Assembly: GCA_932294295.1 (NCBI GenBank)
Contig: OW028576.1
Coordinates: forward strand, 42,820,247-42,884,246
From: Alitta virens
Lineage: Eukaryota > Annelida > Polychaeta > Phyllodocida > Nereididae
DNA: 64,000 bases
Reading direction: 5' to 3'
Positions 17,625 to 30,925 of this stretch are shown here, one piece after another. The first letter of the stretch is position 1. Each line of letters begins with the position of its first letter. A model generated the notes under the pieces. That model worked only from the letters and a program-made list of their open reading frames with translations, made no database searches and was not told where the DNA came from. Both the position numbers and the translations under genes were made by a program.

Positions 17625-20600
17625 ATGATTAAGTTGGTCGTCTGTGCAGCTCTCCTGGCCTGTGTGTTTGCCAGTGAACCAGGTAAGTTGGTTTAAATGT
17701 ACATTTATCAAGTTAAAAGACTATCTCATTCATTTGCCTATTCTCTTATTCAACAGACAGAAAATATCTTCTATAGCTTCTATAACTAATGTAGTTTATT
17801 AATCTAAATTCATTGATATATTCTGTAAATTCTATAATTTATGAGTTAAAGATAATTTTTTCCTAATCATCTACTTTATTTAGAAAATATCTTCTATAAG
17901 TTCTATAATTTATGAATATGAATCGAAAGATCACCTACTCCATTTATTTATTTTTGCGCTCAACTGACAGAAAATACCTTCCATAAGTTCGATTGCAAAT
18001 TTAATCCATGTACTCCAGACTACACACTTTTTGGGGAAGTGAGGATGATCAATGCAATCATCCCTCCGAAATTCACAAACTACAATTACATTTTTTTTAC
18101 ACACTTTTGTTTCGAAACATCTGTGTGTTATTGTAAATATCAGATCATATATTAGTACTGCAAAAAATATAGTTGGCATGGACGATTCACCATTACTTTA
18201 CTGCATTCCCCTAGAGGGATGGGGGCCTTGCTCAGTGGTAGCACGCTAGCCCATCGGGTGCAGAAATACAGGACATAAAGCCCTATCCACCACCACCACC
18301 ACTGCATTCCCCTAGCAAAGCAAGCATGGCCCTCATTTGTGTCCGAGTTCGCAGAATGAGGGCCATGCAGCAGTCTTTATATGTTTTCATGGGATTATAC
18401 CTGCACACGGTTTTACAGCATACCTATCTCTATTCTTTACTGACAAATAATGAGTGCACACACTATTAATTACCTTGAGTCCTTGAGTCCTTTCATGCAG
18501 TAAATCGGCAATTTAAACTTCTGTTTCCTAAATTATTAATGTATTACTGAATGACTAATAAGTCATCGCCGATAAAAAACCTAATTACGAAAATTATGTG
18601 TAATGTTGATAGTTGGCACTGATGCGTGTAAACTGTCCAGACAATATTTATTCAATCCATTGCAAAATACCACAACAAATTACAGGACTGCTGCCAGGCT
18701 AGCATTTCCCCCACCCTTCAAGAGAAATTGATGCCCCTGATGTTTATTTGTTGTTTCAGTCTGTAAGAAAAATGGTCAGATCCTTCCCAATGAACACGAC
18801 CAGTGTTCTTACATTCTGTGTGGATATGCCAAGGAGCCTGGAAACACCAATTACATCGCTGTAAGTGCTTGTCATGGACCCCCCAGATAGAATAAAATTT
18901 AACCAATGTGGCTGATAGCGATGGTACCAAACCGTGCTAATATTGGGTCAGTATCACAATCTTTGGGCAGACATAAGTTGACGTCGGGCAAATATTAATA
19001 ACACCAAGTCGATGTCAGCCTGATTTTGACTGCACTATCAGAGTACATCCGCCCCAACAGTAAATTTGTAATGCAGTGTCAACTCCAAACTTATTACCTT
19101 ATAACGACTTATTTTATCATTACGTCTGCCCCTGACTGTTTGCCATATAAGCTAAGATTCACAATATTATCTTCGAGGAAATTGTTACCAAATTGAATTG
19201 CACACTATTACCAGAAAAAAATTAAAATCAACCTGAGAATCATTTAAATGCTCCAAATTCTGATATATCATTTTTTGATACTGAATTATATTGTTCATAT
19301 AATCTAGCTGAAAGTTTGTTATTCAGAAAAATGGCATGTAAACTCCTCTACCTATTTCTGAAAAAAATATTATATTACATTAGGACAGATAATGAATGTT
19401 AGGAAATTATACCTAGTTACCATATATGTATAACAAATAATTACTCAATTTTAATCATTTATTCATTTCTTAACTACAGTCAGTAACACAGTGCGCTCCC
19501 GGAACCGGAGTTAATCTGTACCACTTTGACCCAGAGAACCCATGCAGCGAATTCAACTCCAAGTGCAACCCACGTAAGTGTTCCAAATGTGTTACAAATT
19601 GAACATTATCAAGTAGTTCTAAATTTAACATAATCAAAGTGTTCCGAATCGAACATTATCAAAGCGTTCTAAAAATGGAACATTATCAAGTGTTCCTCAA
19701 GGCGTTCTAAAATTGAACATTATCAAGTGTTCCAAATTGAACATTATCAATTAGTTCTAAATTGAACATAATCAAAGTGTTCCAAATCGCACATTAAGGC
19801 ATTCCAAAATTGAACATTATCAAGTGTTCCAAATTTAACATCAAATGTTTCAACTCTAACACTATCAAGGTGTTCCAAATTGAAAATTACCAAGTGTTCT
19901 AAATCGAACATATTTCCAAAGTGTTCTAGAGAACAATTCAAATATTCCAGTTAGAACTTCAGTGTTGCAAATTCTTGCTTTAAATCAAAGTAGAAAATAT
20001 TTATGATTAAGGAACGCACTGAGAGAAAGCACAGCCAATTAAAAATATAATATAGTTGAAGTTAACATAAAGTGGTCAATATTAAATTTGGATGGAAGTG
20101 AACACTCAGATGCCCAACAAAAGGTCTCTGATTGACCAGAGACAGTCACAGACTTTAGAGGAGACACTGGCAAAAGTTACAGAAGACACTCTTACTTTCT
20201 GTGCTCATCAATTCCAGTTACTCTGGGCAGCTGCTGAGTGTTCCCCTGTCTTGGTGGAGTGTGCAGCCTTCTCTCTTATTATTTTGGTGTAATTTTACTG
20301 TTATACAAGGATCAATAACAAATGCCGTTGTTCCGTTTCATCTATCATAATATTTCCGAAAATGGATAGGAGCAGCATAAAGTAAACAGAAATGTTCGCA
20401 ACAATTCAAATACCGACTTTCCAGCTTATAAAAACACTTCTCAGGAAGAAATAACTTTGCTATGTATTCTCCATCGTAATTTCTGCTGCTTCTTTATGAC
20501 CATTACTTATGGCTATAATGATGACAAAATGCCAAAATTTATTATTTTATAGAGAAGTGTTTTTATGGGTTAGAAAGTGAGGCTTTGACTGTTTGGTAAC

Positions 20601-21509
20601 ATTTTTTTAAATATCAATTTTGTGTTTCTCCATGACATTTATGTAAAAATATGGCCAAAAAAAAAAGTGGACATTATTTTGGTTTACACTATAGAATCAT
20701 TGATGCCTGTTGGGAAAACATTCAATGTTTTTCTTAAACATTTTTCATTTTTGCAGTTGCCATCCCAATTAAAATTTATTAGGATATGATCATCCACTTA
20801 AATTCAAATCCTTCAGTTTTCAAAACTGAGCGGAAATTTTAGCATTGAAATGCCTCAGCAATTAATTAATCTGAACAACTTGCACTTCCATTATTTCTAA
20901 ATTTAATGCAAAATTTTTATTACAATATTATGAAACAATGCAATATTTCCAGCTCCCCCTTCAAATGTGTGTTTTACAAATTTGTATATGTTTTATAAAT
21001 TGACAATGACAAAAATGACAAAATGATAGTGTTAGGACCTAACACTGTCATTTTGTCATTTCACCCTTCCACCGTTGCATCAGAAATATGTTTTATAAAA
21101 CAATAATTCATTATGTACATCTCCCTCTGGATTTGTATTTAAAATTTAAAAAAATAATTTATCATTTCAAGCTTTCACTCCCAATTTGTATTAGAATTTA
21201 TACATTTTACAAAATAACATACAATAATTCCAGCTCCACCTCCAAATTTGTATTAGAAATGTGTTTTACAATAATAATGTATTATTTGCAGCTTCCCCTC
21301 CCAAGAAGGAGTTCCAAACTACCTACAAGAATGACTACAAACCAGCTTATAACAAACCAACTTCTTATGAAGCAGAGTACAAGCCAGCTTACCAGAAACC
21401 AACTTACCAGCCCAAACAGTATTACGACCAACAACCCTCACAATATGCTCGCAACTACCAAACTGACTACGCTGCTCCTGACTCCTACAGAACTAACTAC
21501 AAGTATTAA
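17625..21509 (+). CDS. Gene A: secreted chitin-binding (peritrophin-A-like) protein with Tyr/Pro/Lys-rich tail
   Basis: Exons 17625-17682, 18760-18860, 19480-19573 and 21292-21509; all introns GT-AG, phases 1, 0, 1, frame intact, ~156 residues. Exon 1 encodes a signal peptide (IKLVVCAALLACVFA). Exons 2-3 encode one six-cysteine domain with spacing of a peritrophin-A/CBM14 chitin-binding module (VCKKNGQILP, CSYILC, QCAPGTG, NPCSEFNSKC). Exon 4 encodes a tail of ~70 residues dominated by Tyr, Pro, Lys and Gln with loose repeats (YKPAYNKP, YKPAYQKPTYQPKQYY). Tyrosine/lysine-rich tails like this occur in byssal adhesive and shell-matrix proteins, so an extracellular chitin-associated structural role is likely (inference). 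Polyadenylation signal AATAAA at 21577-21582. Confidence 0.88.
18221..18302 (+). mobile_element. tRNA-derived SINE in intron 1 of gene A, internally deleted
   Basis: Begins GGGGGCCTTGCTCAGTGGTAG (A-box region) and jumps directly to the 3' tail 'gcccatcgggtgcagaaatacagg' ending in (CCA)n. The anticodon and B-box part is missing compared with the copies in genes B and C. It is flanked by a 14-bp duplication CTGCATTCCCCTAG (18201-18214 and 18302-18315). Confidence 0.8.
19575..19945. repeat. Degenerate ~23-bp minisatellite in intron 3 of gene A
   Basis: About 15 imperfect copies of 'gtgttccaaattgaacattatcaa', starting right after the exon 3 donor. The shorter homologous arrays are at 27310-27540 (gene B) and 34904-35134 (gene C). 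Confidence 0.85.
21014..21060. repeat. Near-perfect hairpin in intron 3 of gene A
   Basis: Two 23-base arms (left 21014-21036, right 21038-21060) pair with one mismatch and a one-base centre. An identical copy is at 28610-28656 in gene B. Gene C has only the left arm near 36229. Confidence 0.8.
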
Positions 21510-21631
21510 ATTACCAAAGCTTACAATTTATATAGGATTTATTTCAATTACTGCTTCTAAATTCATTAGAGAATGAAATAAATTGTTTATTTATTAACAA
21601 AGCTCATTTGGGTTGTTTTTATTGGACTTGA

Positions 21632-21810
21632 ATGGTGGTGGGCGGTTGGATTAGGGCTACACACCCTTTATTTCTACAACCGTTGGGCTAATTAGGACTG
21701 GCAGGGACCATGGCAATGAGATGAAGGATGAAACAGCCATCCACCTCAGGTTTTACTGGGAATCTAACACAGTGGTTGGAAGCCCAGCTTGCTTCCACAG
21801 AGCTGGGCCT
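21632..21810 (-). mobile_element. SINE copy, antisense, 3' of gene A
   Basis: Reverse complement of the SINE body (contains 'accatggcaatgagatgaagg' and 'gtggttggaagcccagc'), with the (CCA)n tail reading as GGTGGTGGG at the left. Duplicated at 29228-29406 and, more diverged, at 36813-37000. Confidence 0.75.
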
Positions 21811-23329
21811 CCACCCGGACCTGTATGGTACCACTGAGGGTAAAGAACTCAAACGCCAGTGCCAACAAAGGTCTCTCAACAATGCATACTTCAAAATTTC
21901 ATAGAAAATGACCCAAACAAAATCTACAAAAATTTTAACGCAATCATATCACCACTCATGCATAACAAGAAAATCTCTCTTTAAAAAAGAGATTTGTATC
22001 AGAATTGGTTAACATAGTCTAGACATGCAAAAAAAAATTGATCAATTTTGTACAGACTAAAGGGTATTAGTTGCAGGTAACAGATACTGATTGCAATCAA
22101 TTAGAATAGTTCATATAAATTTATGTCTTTGTCTTTATTGTCGAATGTGCTATAAAATGTACTTTTTCATTGATCCTCGCTACCCTTGTCTAGCTACAGC
22201 TATCTGCAAATCGACCACTTGCACCATCTATAGTATTAGTAATCAGAAAAAGAGACCTTTGCTTGTTAGTCATACTATGAAAAAATAAATAAATATATAT
22301 ATATATATTTCAAACTTTTCTGCTATTAAATTGCATAGAATTTTTTCTAGTGCTTTTTTTAATATACCTAAATACTTTTTGTACCCTATAATTTGTAGCA
22401 AAAAAAAAAACAGTCTTTCAGAAAACTGATTTTTTTGCAAATCTAATAGAATAATTCCGTTCCAAATAAAAAAATATATAATCATGTTTAATATTTTTAT
22501 ATTTACATACATAATTGACAGGTTCCCTGAGCTGGTGAGAGTAGCATTTTTGAACAACTGCATATCTGCTGTTTAAAACCGTTTGAGAAATAAATTCATT
22601 TCGACATTTGCCTATTTGTTATTACTTGTAATTAATTACAGTGTACAGTTTCAAATGCAATCAGCTATCAGAAATATAAAGAGAAATTGACAAATCCAAT
22701 TTGTGTAATTACACTGTTTCATTTAATAAAGTGTGATAATAATGAGTGTGTGTGTTCAGTTTCATTCATTTTCTAGGTCAGAGTGTTGGTGTGTCACTCA
22801 ACTGGCCAATCATAGCCAGATGCCTGCAGTGCAGTGACCACTGCTACACTGGCATAACACCAGCAGCATCACAAGCACATGATGGATTTTTGATAACAGC
22901 CAAAACACCATAGTTACCATTCAAATCACATTAGTTTTCATGGGAATGAAATAATGTAAGTAGATATTAAGCTTTTGTTGTTGCTGTGCATTTTACATGA
23001 TGGGCCTCCCAACAGATATTTGTTGAAAAACATCACAAGCTTTCACCCCTATGACCATAATGAACCATGCCAATTTCCGGGAAATCAGACTAACATGAAA
23101 ACCAGGCACTTTTGACTTATGGTCCTCGATTCAAATTGCTCCATTGCATTCAAGAAAGACAAATGTGCCATAGTTAGGTTATATAAGCCATTTTCAAGGA
23201 TGTGAAGATCAGTGATCTGGCCACAGCTTTAATGTACACAAGCATCAGTGATGTCACTGGCAATCTTCATAAGGCTCATAAGACTATTTGTAAAACCAAT
23301 CTCAGTAAGTATCTATATCTCTATGGATA
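21811..23329. other. Intergenic between genes A and B; no gene seen
   Basis: Starts with a short LINE-associated fragment (21830-21960, matching 37010-37165). The rest is AT-rich with short random open frames. Duplicated at 29407-30925. Confidence 0.6.
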
Positions 23330-23680
23330 TGTTATGGATTGAGATTCTGATACAAAAAGTGTGAATGGATGACTGATGGAATATTACGATCAATTAATTA
23401 TAGAGATAAATTGTACAGAAAACTAAAATACGGTTTCAAAAAACAAGAAATACATGAATTTAAACACTTACAATAAAATCATAAGGAAAATAATGAGGGT
23501 AGCAAAACAATAGTATTATGAAAAATGGTTTGAATTGGTCAAAAATTACATAAAAAATACTCGGTCTGAAATAAATGAATACTAAAAACATTCAAACTAA
23601 ATTTGTAGTCAATGATACAAAAATTACAAAACCTGAAATAATAGCCAAGTCTCTCCATGACTACTTCATAAAAATAGGTT
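23330..23680 (+). mobile_element. LINE fragment (linker region upstream of reverse transcriptase)
   Basis: Matches 37195-37560 of the larger LINE (readings NYRDKLYRKLKYGFKKQE and similar), with stops and deletions. Duplicated at 30926-31276. Confidence 0.7.
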
Positions 23681-24358
23681 ATAAGGTGTGTTTATTCTTG
23701 TTTGAGATTTTTTAAGTTAAAAAAAAAAAAAATTAAAAAACATGCAGTGTATTATAAGTGTGATTATAATTATCTATTTTATTGATTAATGTCATGTTAT
23801 GTTATGTTGTTCATGTTCTGTTTTATATATTGTTTTGGGGGGGGGGGGGTGCAGGGAGGTTGCCTTCAGTTACTATCTCACCATTAAGACCACCATATCA
23901 TTCACCCATTAATACTCACAATTTTAAACTTCCATTCTCTATCAAGACCATCTCAAAATTGAATATGAAAAAACCAGTAAATATTAATCTTAAAATATCA
24001 TATTATAAAATTTTGATTTTAACATTAATGTCATTGCTACAAACCCCTTGTACAAGAAGTGCTGTGCATGGTTACTAAGGTATGTTTGATGATTTTTTTC
24101 CCCTTCAGATTCTTGTTTCATTATCATCTACCCACCTAAGGGGAAGTCAACTCCAAATTTATGACTTTACAATGCACTCTGATTTCCTAGTACAATTGCA
24201 ACTCCTGTATGCAAGTACTAACAATGTGCTGGCTAGACCATTGTTCCAATTTTTCACTAATTAAATGCACGTGCTGTCATGTGACTGAACAATGGCACAG
24301 TGGCGGCTATAAAAGTTGGTCCATGAGAGGAGAGCTCCATTAGCAATTACTCTTCATC

Positions 24359-27300
24359 ATGATTAAGTTGGTCGTCTGTGCAGCTCTCCTGGCCTGTGTG
24401 TTTGCCAGTGAACCAGGTAAGTTGGTTTAATGTACATTTATCAAGTTAAAAGACTATCTCATTCATTTGCCTATTCTCTTTTCAACAGGCAGAAAATATC
24501 TTCTATAACTAATGTAATTTATTAATCTAAAGATCGTCTACTTCTGTAATTTATTGATATATTCTATAAGTTCTATAATTTATGAGTTAAAGATCATATT
24601 TTTCCTTATCATCTATTTTATTTAGAAAATATCTTCTATAAGTTCTATAACTTATGCAGTTTATTAATCTAAATTCATTGATATATTCTGTAAATTCTAT
24701 AATTTATGAAGTTAAAGATCATATTTTTCCTCATCATCTACTTTATTTAGAAAATATCTTCCATAAGTTCTATAATTCATGAATATGAATCTAAAGATCA
24801 CCTACTCCATTTATTTATTTCTGCGTTCAATGGACAGAAAATACCTTACATAAGTTCGATTGAAAATTTAATCCACGTACTGCAGACTACACGCTTTTTG
24901 GGGATGATCAATGCAATCATCTCTCCGAAATTCACAAACTACAATTACATTTTTCTACACACTTTTGTTTTGGAATATCTGTGCATTATTGTTAACTTCA
25001 GATCAAATATTAGTACTGCACAAAATATATTTGGCATGGACGATTCACCATTACTTTACTGCATTTCCCTAGAGTGGTGGGGGCCTAGCTCAGTGGTAGC
25101 GCGCTGGGCTTCCAACCACTGGGTCCTGGGTTCAATTCCCGGACGAGCCTATGTTGGATGGCTGTTACATCCTTCGTCTCATTGCCATGGTCCCTACCTG
25201 TCCTTATTAGCCCATCAGGTGCAGAAATACAGGACATAAAGCCCTAATCCACCACCACCACTGCATTCCCCTAGCAAAGCATACCTATAATTATTCTATA
25301 CTGACAAATAATAAGTTAAAAGACTATCTCATTCATTTGCCTATTATCCTTTCCACAGGCAGAAAATATCTTCTATAACTAATGTAATTTATTAATCTAA
25401 AGATCGTCTACTTCTGTAATTTATTGATATATTCTATAAGTTCTATAATTTATGAAGTTAAAGATCATATTTTTCCTTATCATCTATTTTATTTAGAAAA
25501 TATCTTCTATAAGTTCTATAACTTATGTAGTTTATTAATCTAAATTCATTGATATATTCTGTAAATTCTATAATTTATGAAGTTAAAGATCATATTTTTC
25601 CTCATCATCTACTTTATTTAGAAAATATCTTCCATAAGTTCTATAATTCATGAATATGAATCTAAAGATCACCTACTCCATTTATTTATTTCTGCGTTCA
25701 ATGGACAGAATATACCTTCCATAAGTTCGATTGAAAATTTAATCCACGTACTTCAGACTACACGCTTTTTGGGGATGATCAATGCAATCATCTCTCCGAA
25801 ATTCACAAACTACAATTACATTTTTCTACACACTTTTGTTTTGGAATATCTGTGCATTATTGTTAACTTCAGATCAAATATTAGTACTGCACAAAATATA
25901 TTTGGCATGGACGATTCACCATTACTTTACTGCATTTCCCTAGAGTGGTGGGGGCCTAGCTCAGTGGTAGCGCGCTGGGCTTCCAACCACTGGGTCCTGG
26001 GTTCAATTCCCGGACGAGCCTATGTTGGATGGCTGTTACATCCTTCGTCTCATTGCCATGGTCCCTACCTGTCCTTATTAGCCCATCAGGTGCAGAAATA
26101 CAGGACATCAAGCCCTAATCCACCACCACCACGGCATTCCCCTAGCAAAGCATACCTATCATTATTGTATACTGACAAATAATAAGTGCACACTATTAAT
26201 TACCTTGACACACTGTTATTTCTCCACAATCATAATTTTCATGCAGTAAATTAATCGGCAATTTAAACTTCTGTTTCCTAAATTTTTTATGTTATCACTG
26301 AATGACTAAGCTATCGCCAATAAAAACCTAATTACGAAAATGATGTGAAATGATGATAATTGGCACTGATGCGTGTAAACTGTCCAGACAATATTTATTC
26401 AATCCGTTGCAAAATACCACGAAAAATTATTGGACTGCTGCCACCCTTCAAGAGAAATTGATGCCCCTGATGTTTATTTGTTTCAGTCTGTAAAAAAAAT
26501 GGTCAGATCCTTCCCAACGAGCACGACCAGTGTTCTTACATCCTGTGTGGATACGCCAAGGAGCATGGAAGCACCCATTACATCGCTGTAAGTACAGTGC
26601 TTGTCATGAACTCGCCAGATAGAATATAATTTAACCAATATCGCTGATAGCGATGGTACCAAACCGTGCTAATGTTGGGTCAATATCACAATCTTTGGGC
26701 AGACATGGGTTGATGTCGGGCAATTAGTAATAACACCAAGTCGATGTCAACCTGATTTTGACTGCACTATGAGAATCCATCCGCCCCAACAGTAAATGTG
26801 TAATGCAGTGTCGACTCCAAACTTATTACCTCATAACGACTTATGTTATCATTACGTCTGCCCCTGACTGTTTGTCATATAAGCTAAGATTCACAACAGT
26901 ATCTTCGGGGAAATTGTTACCAAGTTAAATTGCAAACTATTACCAGGAAATAATTAAAATCATCTCTGAGAATAATTTAAATGGTCCAAATTCTGATACA
27001 TAATTTTTTGATACTGAATTATATTGTTCACATAATCTAGCTGAAAGTTTGTTATTTGGAAAAATGGCATGTAAACTCCTCTACCTATTTCTGAAAAAAA
27101 AAATATTATATTAGGACAGATAATGAATGTTAGGAAATTATACCTAGTTACCATATATGTTTAACGAATAATTACTCAATTTTAATCATTTATCTATTCA
27201 TTTAATTACTACAGTCAGTAACACAGTGCGCTCCTGGGACCGGAGTAAATCTGTACCACTTTGACCCAGAGAACCCATGCAGCGAGTTCAACTCCAAGTG

Positions 27301-29105
27301 CAACCCACGTAAGTGTTCCAAGTGTGTTCCAAATTGAACATTATCAAGGAGTTCTAAATTGAACATAATCAAAGTGCTCCAAATTGAACATTATCAAGTA
27401 GTTTTAAATTGAATGTCAAAGTGTTCCAAATTGAACATTATCAAGGCATTCTAAAAGTGAACATTATCAAGTAGTTCTAAATTGAACATAATCAAAGTGT
27501 TCCAAATCAAACATTATCCAAGTGTTCTAGAGAACAATTCAAATATTCCAGTAGGAACTTCTGCCGGTGTTTCAAATTCTTGCTTTTAATCAAAGTAGTA
27601 ATTATAGATGATTAAGGAACGCACTAGGGGAAAGCACAATTAAAAATATAATATAGTTAAGGTTAACATATACTGGTCAATATTAGATTTGAATGGAAGT
27701 GGACACCCGATGCCCAACAAAAGGTCTCTGATTGACCAGAGACAGTCACAGATTTAGAGGAGACACTGTCAAGTTACAGAAGACACTCTTACTTTCTGTA
27801 CTCATCAATTCCAGTTACTCTGGGCAGCTGCTGAGTGTTCCCCTGTCTTGGTGGAGTGCGCAGCCTTCTCTCTTATTATTTTAGTGTAATTTCACTGTTA
27901 TACTAGGATCCATAACAAATGTCATTTTTCGTTTCATCCATCATAATATTTCCGAAAATGGATAGGAGCAGCATAAAGTAAACAAAAATGTTCGCAAGAA
28001 TTCAAATACCGACTTTCCAGCTTATAAAAACACTTCTCAGGAAGAAATAACTTTGCTATGTATTCTCCATCGTAATTTCTGCTGCTTCTTTATGACCATT
28101 ACTTATGGCTATAATGATGACAAAATGCCAAAATTTATTATTTTATAGAGAAGTGTTTTTATGGGTTAGAAAGTGAGGCTTTGACTGTTTGGTAACATTT
28201 TTTTAAATATCAATTTTGTGTTTCTCCATGACATTTATGTAAAAATATGGCCAAAAAAAAAAGTGGACATTATTTTGGTTTACACTATAGAATCATTGAT
28301 GCCTGTTGGGAAAACATTCAATGTTTTTCTTAAACATTTTTCATTTTTGCAGTTGCCATCCCAATTAAAATTTATTAGGACATGATCATCCACTTAAATT
28401 CAAATCCTTCAGTTTTCAAAACTGAGCGGAAATTTTAGCATTGAAATGCCTCAGCAATTAATTAATCTGAACAACTTGCACTTCCATTATTTCTAAATTT
28501 AATGCATAATTTTTATTACAATATTATGAAACAATGCAATATTTCCAGCTCCCCCTTCAAATGTGTGTTTTACAAATTTGTATATGTTTTATAAATTGAC
28601 AATGACAAAAATGACAAAATGATAGTGTTAGGACCTAACACTGTCATTTTGTCATTTCACCCTTCCACCGTTGCATCAGAAATATGTTTTATAAAACAAT
28701 AATTCATTATGTACATCTCCCTCTGGATTTGTATTTAAAATTTAAAAAAATAATTTATCATTTCAAGCTTTCACTCCCAATTTGTATTAGAATTTATACA
28801 TTTTACAAAATAACATACAATAATTCCAGCTCCACCTCCAAATTTGTATTAGAAATGTGTTTTACAATAATAATGTATTATTTGCAGCTTCCCCTCCCAA
28901 GAAGGAGTTCCAAACTACCTACAAGAATGACTACAAACCAGCTTATAACAAACCAACTTCTTATGAAGCAGAGTACAAGCCAGCTTACCAGAAACCAACT
29001 TACCAGCCCAAACAGTATTACGACCAACAACCCTCACAATATGCTCGCAACTACCAAACTGACTACGCTGCTCCTGACTCCTACAGAACTAACTACAAGT
29101 ATTAA
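24359..29105 (+). CDS. Gene B: chitin-binding/Tyr-rich protein, chimeric middle copy
   Basis: Exons 24359-24416, 26487-26587, 27215-27308 and 28888-29105, the same lengths, phases and splice sites as gene A, with an intact frame of ~156 residues. Exons 1-3 match gene C (exon 2 reads CGYAKEHGSTHYIA; gene A has KEPGNTNYIA). Exon 4 and the 3' flank are identical to gene A (YARNYQTDY ... DSYRTNYKY). The switch falls in intron 3 between about 27,940 and 28,040. TATA box 24308-24315; polyadenylation AATAAA just after the stop region as in A. The role is as for gene A. Confidence 0.87.
25076..25260 (+). mobile_element. tRNA-derived SINE, gene B intron 1, first copy
   Basis: tRNA-like head of ~72 bases with A box (TAGCTCAGTGGTAG) and B box (GGTTCAATTCC), possible anticodon loop CTTCCAA (Gly-UCC-like), then a ~100-base body and (CCA)n tail. 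It is flanked by near-identical 14-bp direct repeats CTGCATTTCCCTAG (25059-25072) and CTGCATTCCCCTAG (25261-25274). Confidence 0.88.
25947..26131 (+). mobile_element. tRNA-derived SINE, gene B intron 1, second copy
   Basis: Copy of the previous SINE carried by the 870-bp duplication, not an independent insertion: the flanking duplication and surrounding sequence are the same. Confidence 0.88.
27310..27540. repeat. Degenerate ~23-bp minisatellite in intron 3 of gene B
   Basis: About nine imperfect copies of the intron 3 unit; identical in layout to gene C (34904-35134) and shorter than in gene A. Confidence 0.85.
28610..28656. repeat. Near-perfect hairpin in intron 3 of gene B
   Basis: Identical to the 21014-21060 hairpin, inherited with the A-type 3' half. 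Confidence 0.8.
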
Positions 29106-29227
29106 ATTACCAAAGCTTACAATTTATATAGGATTTATTTCAATTACTGCTTCTAAATTCATTAGAAAATGAAATAAATTGTTTATTTATTAACAAAGCT
29201 CGTTTGGGTTGTTTTTATTGGACTTGA

Positions 29228-29406
29228 ATGGTGGTGGGCGGGTGGATTAGGGCTACACACCCTTTATTTCTACAACCGTTGGGCTAATTAGGACTGGCAG
29301 GGACCATGGCAATGAGATGAAGGATGAAACAGCCATCCACCTCAGGTTTTACTGGGAATCTAACACAGTGGTTGGAAGCCCAGCTTGCTTCCACAGAGCT
29401 GGGCCT
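29228..29406 (-). mobile_element. SINE copy, antisense, 3' of gene B
   Basis: Duplicate of the element at 21632-21810. Confidence 0.75.
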
Positions 29407-30925
29407 CCACCCGGACCTGTATGGTACCACTGAGGGTAAAAAACTCAAACGCCAGTGCCAACAAAGGTCTCTCAACAATGCATACTTCAAAATTTCATAG
29501 AAAATGACCCAAACAAAATCTACAAAAATTTTAACGCAATCATATCACCACTCATGCATAACAAGAAAATCTCTCTTTAAAAAAGAGATTTGTATCAGAA
29601 TTGGTTAACATAGTCTAGACATGCAAAAAAAAATTGATCAATTTTGTACAGACTAAAGGGTATTAGTTGCAGGTAACAGATACTGATTGCAATCAATTAG
29701 AATAGTTCATATAAATTTATGTCTTTGTCTTTATTGTCGAATGTGCTATAAAATGTACTTTTTCATTGATCCTCGCTACCCTTGTCTAGCTACAGCTATC
29801 TGCAAATCGACCACTTGCACCATCTATAGTATTAGTAATCAGAAAAAGAGACCTTTGCTTGTTAGTCATACTATGAAAAAATAAATAAATATATATATAT
29901 ATATTTCAAACTTTTCTGCTATTAAATTGCATAGAATTTTTTCTAGTGCTTTTTTTAATATACCTAAATACTTTTTGTACCCTATAATTTGTAGCAAAAA
30001 AAAAACAGTCTTTCAGAAAACTGATTTTTTTGCAAATCTAATAGAATAATTCCGTTCCAAATAAAAAAATATATAATCATGTTTAATATTTTTATATTTA
30101 CATACATAATTGACAGGTTCCCTGAGCTGGTGAGAGTAGCATTTTTGAACAACTGCATATCTGCTGTTTAAAACCGTTTGAGAAATAAATTCATTTCGAC
30201 ATTTGCCTATTTGTTATTACTTGTAATTAATTACAGTGTACAGTTTCAAATGCAATCAGCTATCAGAAATATAAAGAGAAATTGACAAATCCAATTTGTG
30301 TAATTACACTGTTTCATTTAATAAAGTGTGATAATAATGAGTGTGTGTGTTCAGTTTCATTCATTTTCTAGGTCAGAGTGTTGGTGTGTCACTCAACTGG
30401 CCAATCATAGCCAGATGCCTGCAGTGCAGTGACCACTGCTACACTGGCATAACACCAGCAGCATCACAAGCACATGATGGATTTTTGATAACAGCCAAAA
30501 CACCATAGTTACCATTCAAATCACATTAGTTTTCATGGGAATGAAATAATGTAAGTAGATATTAAGCTTTTGTTGTTGCTATGCATTTTACATGATGGGC
30601 CTCCCAACAGATATTTGTTGAAAAACATCACAAGCTTTCACCCCTATGACCATAATGAACCATGCCAATTTCCGGGAAATCAGACTAACATGAAAACCAG
30701 GCACTTTTGACTTATGGTCCTCGATTCAAATTGCTCCATTGCATTCAAGAAAGACAAATGTGCCATAGTTAGGTTATATAAGCCATTTTCAAGGATGTGA
30801 AGATCAGTGATCTGGCCACAGCTTTAATGTACACAAGCATCAGTGATGTCACTGGCAATCTTCATAAGGCTCATTAGACTATTTGTAAAACCAATCTCAG
30901 TAAGTATCTATATCTCTATGGATAT
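29407..30925. other. Intergenic between genes B and C; no gene seen
   Basis: Near-identical duplicate of 21811-23329. Confidence 0.6.

Larger units (their letters stand above)
24443..26184. repeat. ~870-bp tandem duplication within intron 1 of gene B
   Basis: Units 24443-25313 and 25314-26184 are nearly identical, both beginning 'agttaaaagactatctcattc' and each containing one SINE. Gene A has a single, older version. The same doubled structure lies in gene C (about 32036-33777). Confidence 0.88.
20345..27940. repeat. Tandem 7.6-kb duplication, left unit
   Basis: Runs from intron 3 of gene A to intron 3 of gene B. It matches 27941-35533 almost base for base with an offset of 7592-7596; by eye I find only scattered single-base and homopolymer differences. 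Confidence 0.9.

Noticed and set aside
20092..20292. 66-codon frame in intron 3 of gene A
   Set aside because: The homologous positions in genes B and C carry frame-breaking deletions, so it is not maintained.
21088..21576. 162-codon frame overlapping exon 4 of gene A (also at 28684)
   Set aside because: Out-of-frame reading of exon 4 plus intron; the spliced frame explains the Tyr-rich exon and matches splice sites.
25082..25150. Functional tRNA gene
   Set aside because: The head has A and B boxes but the acceptor stem does not pair well, it continues into a SINE body and (CCA)n tail, and it has target-site duplications.
24898..26182. 113- and 137-codon frames in intron 1 of gene B (and gene C)
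   Set aside because: They are translations of the SINE and its flank, and their repetition is due to the 870-bp duplication.
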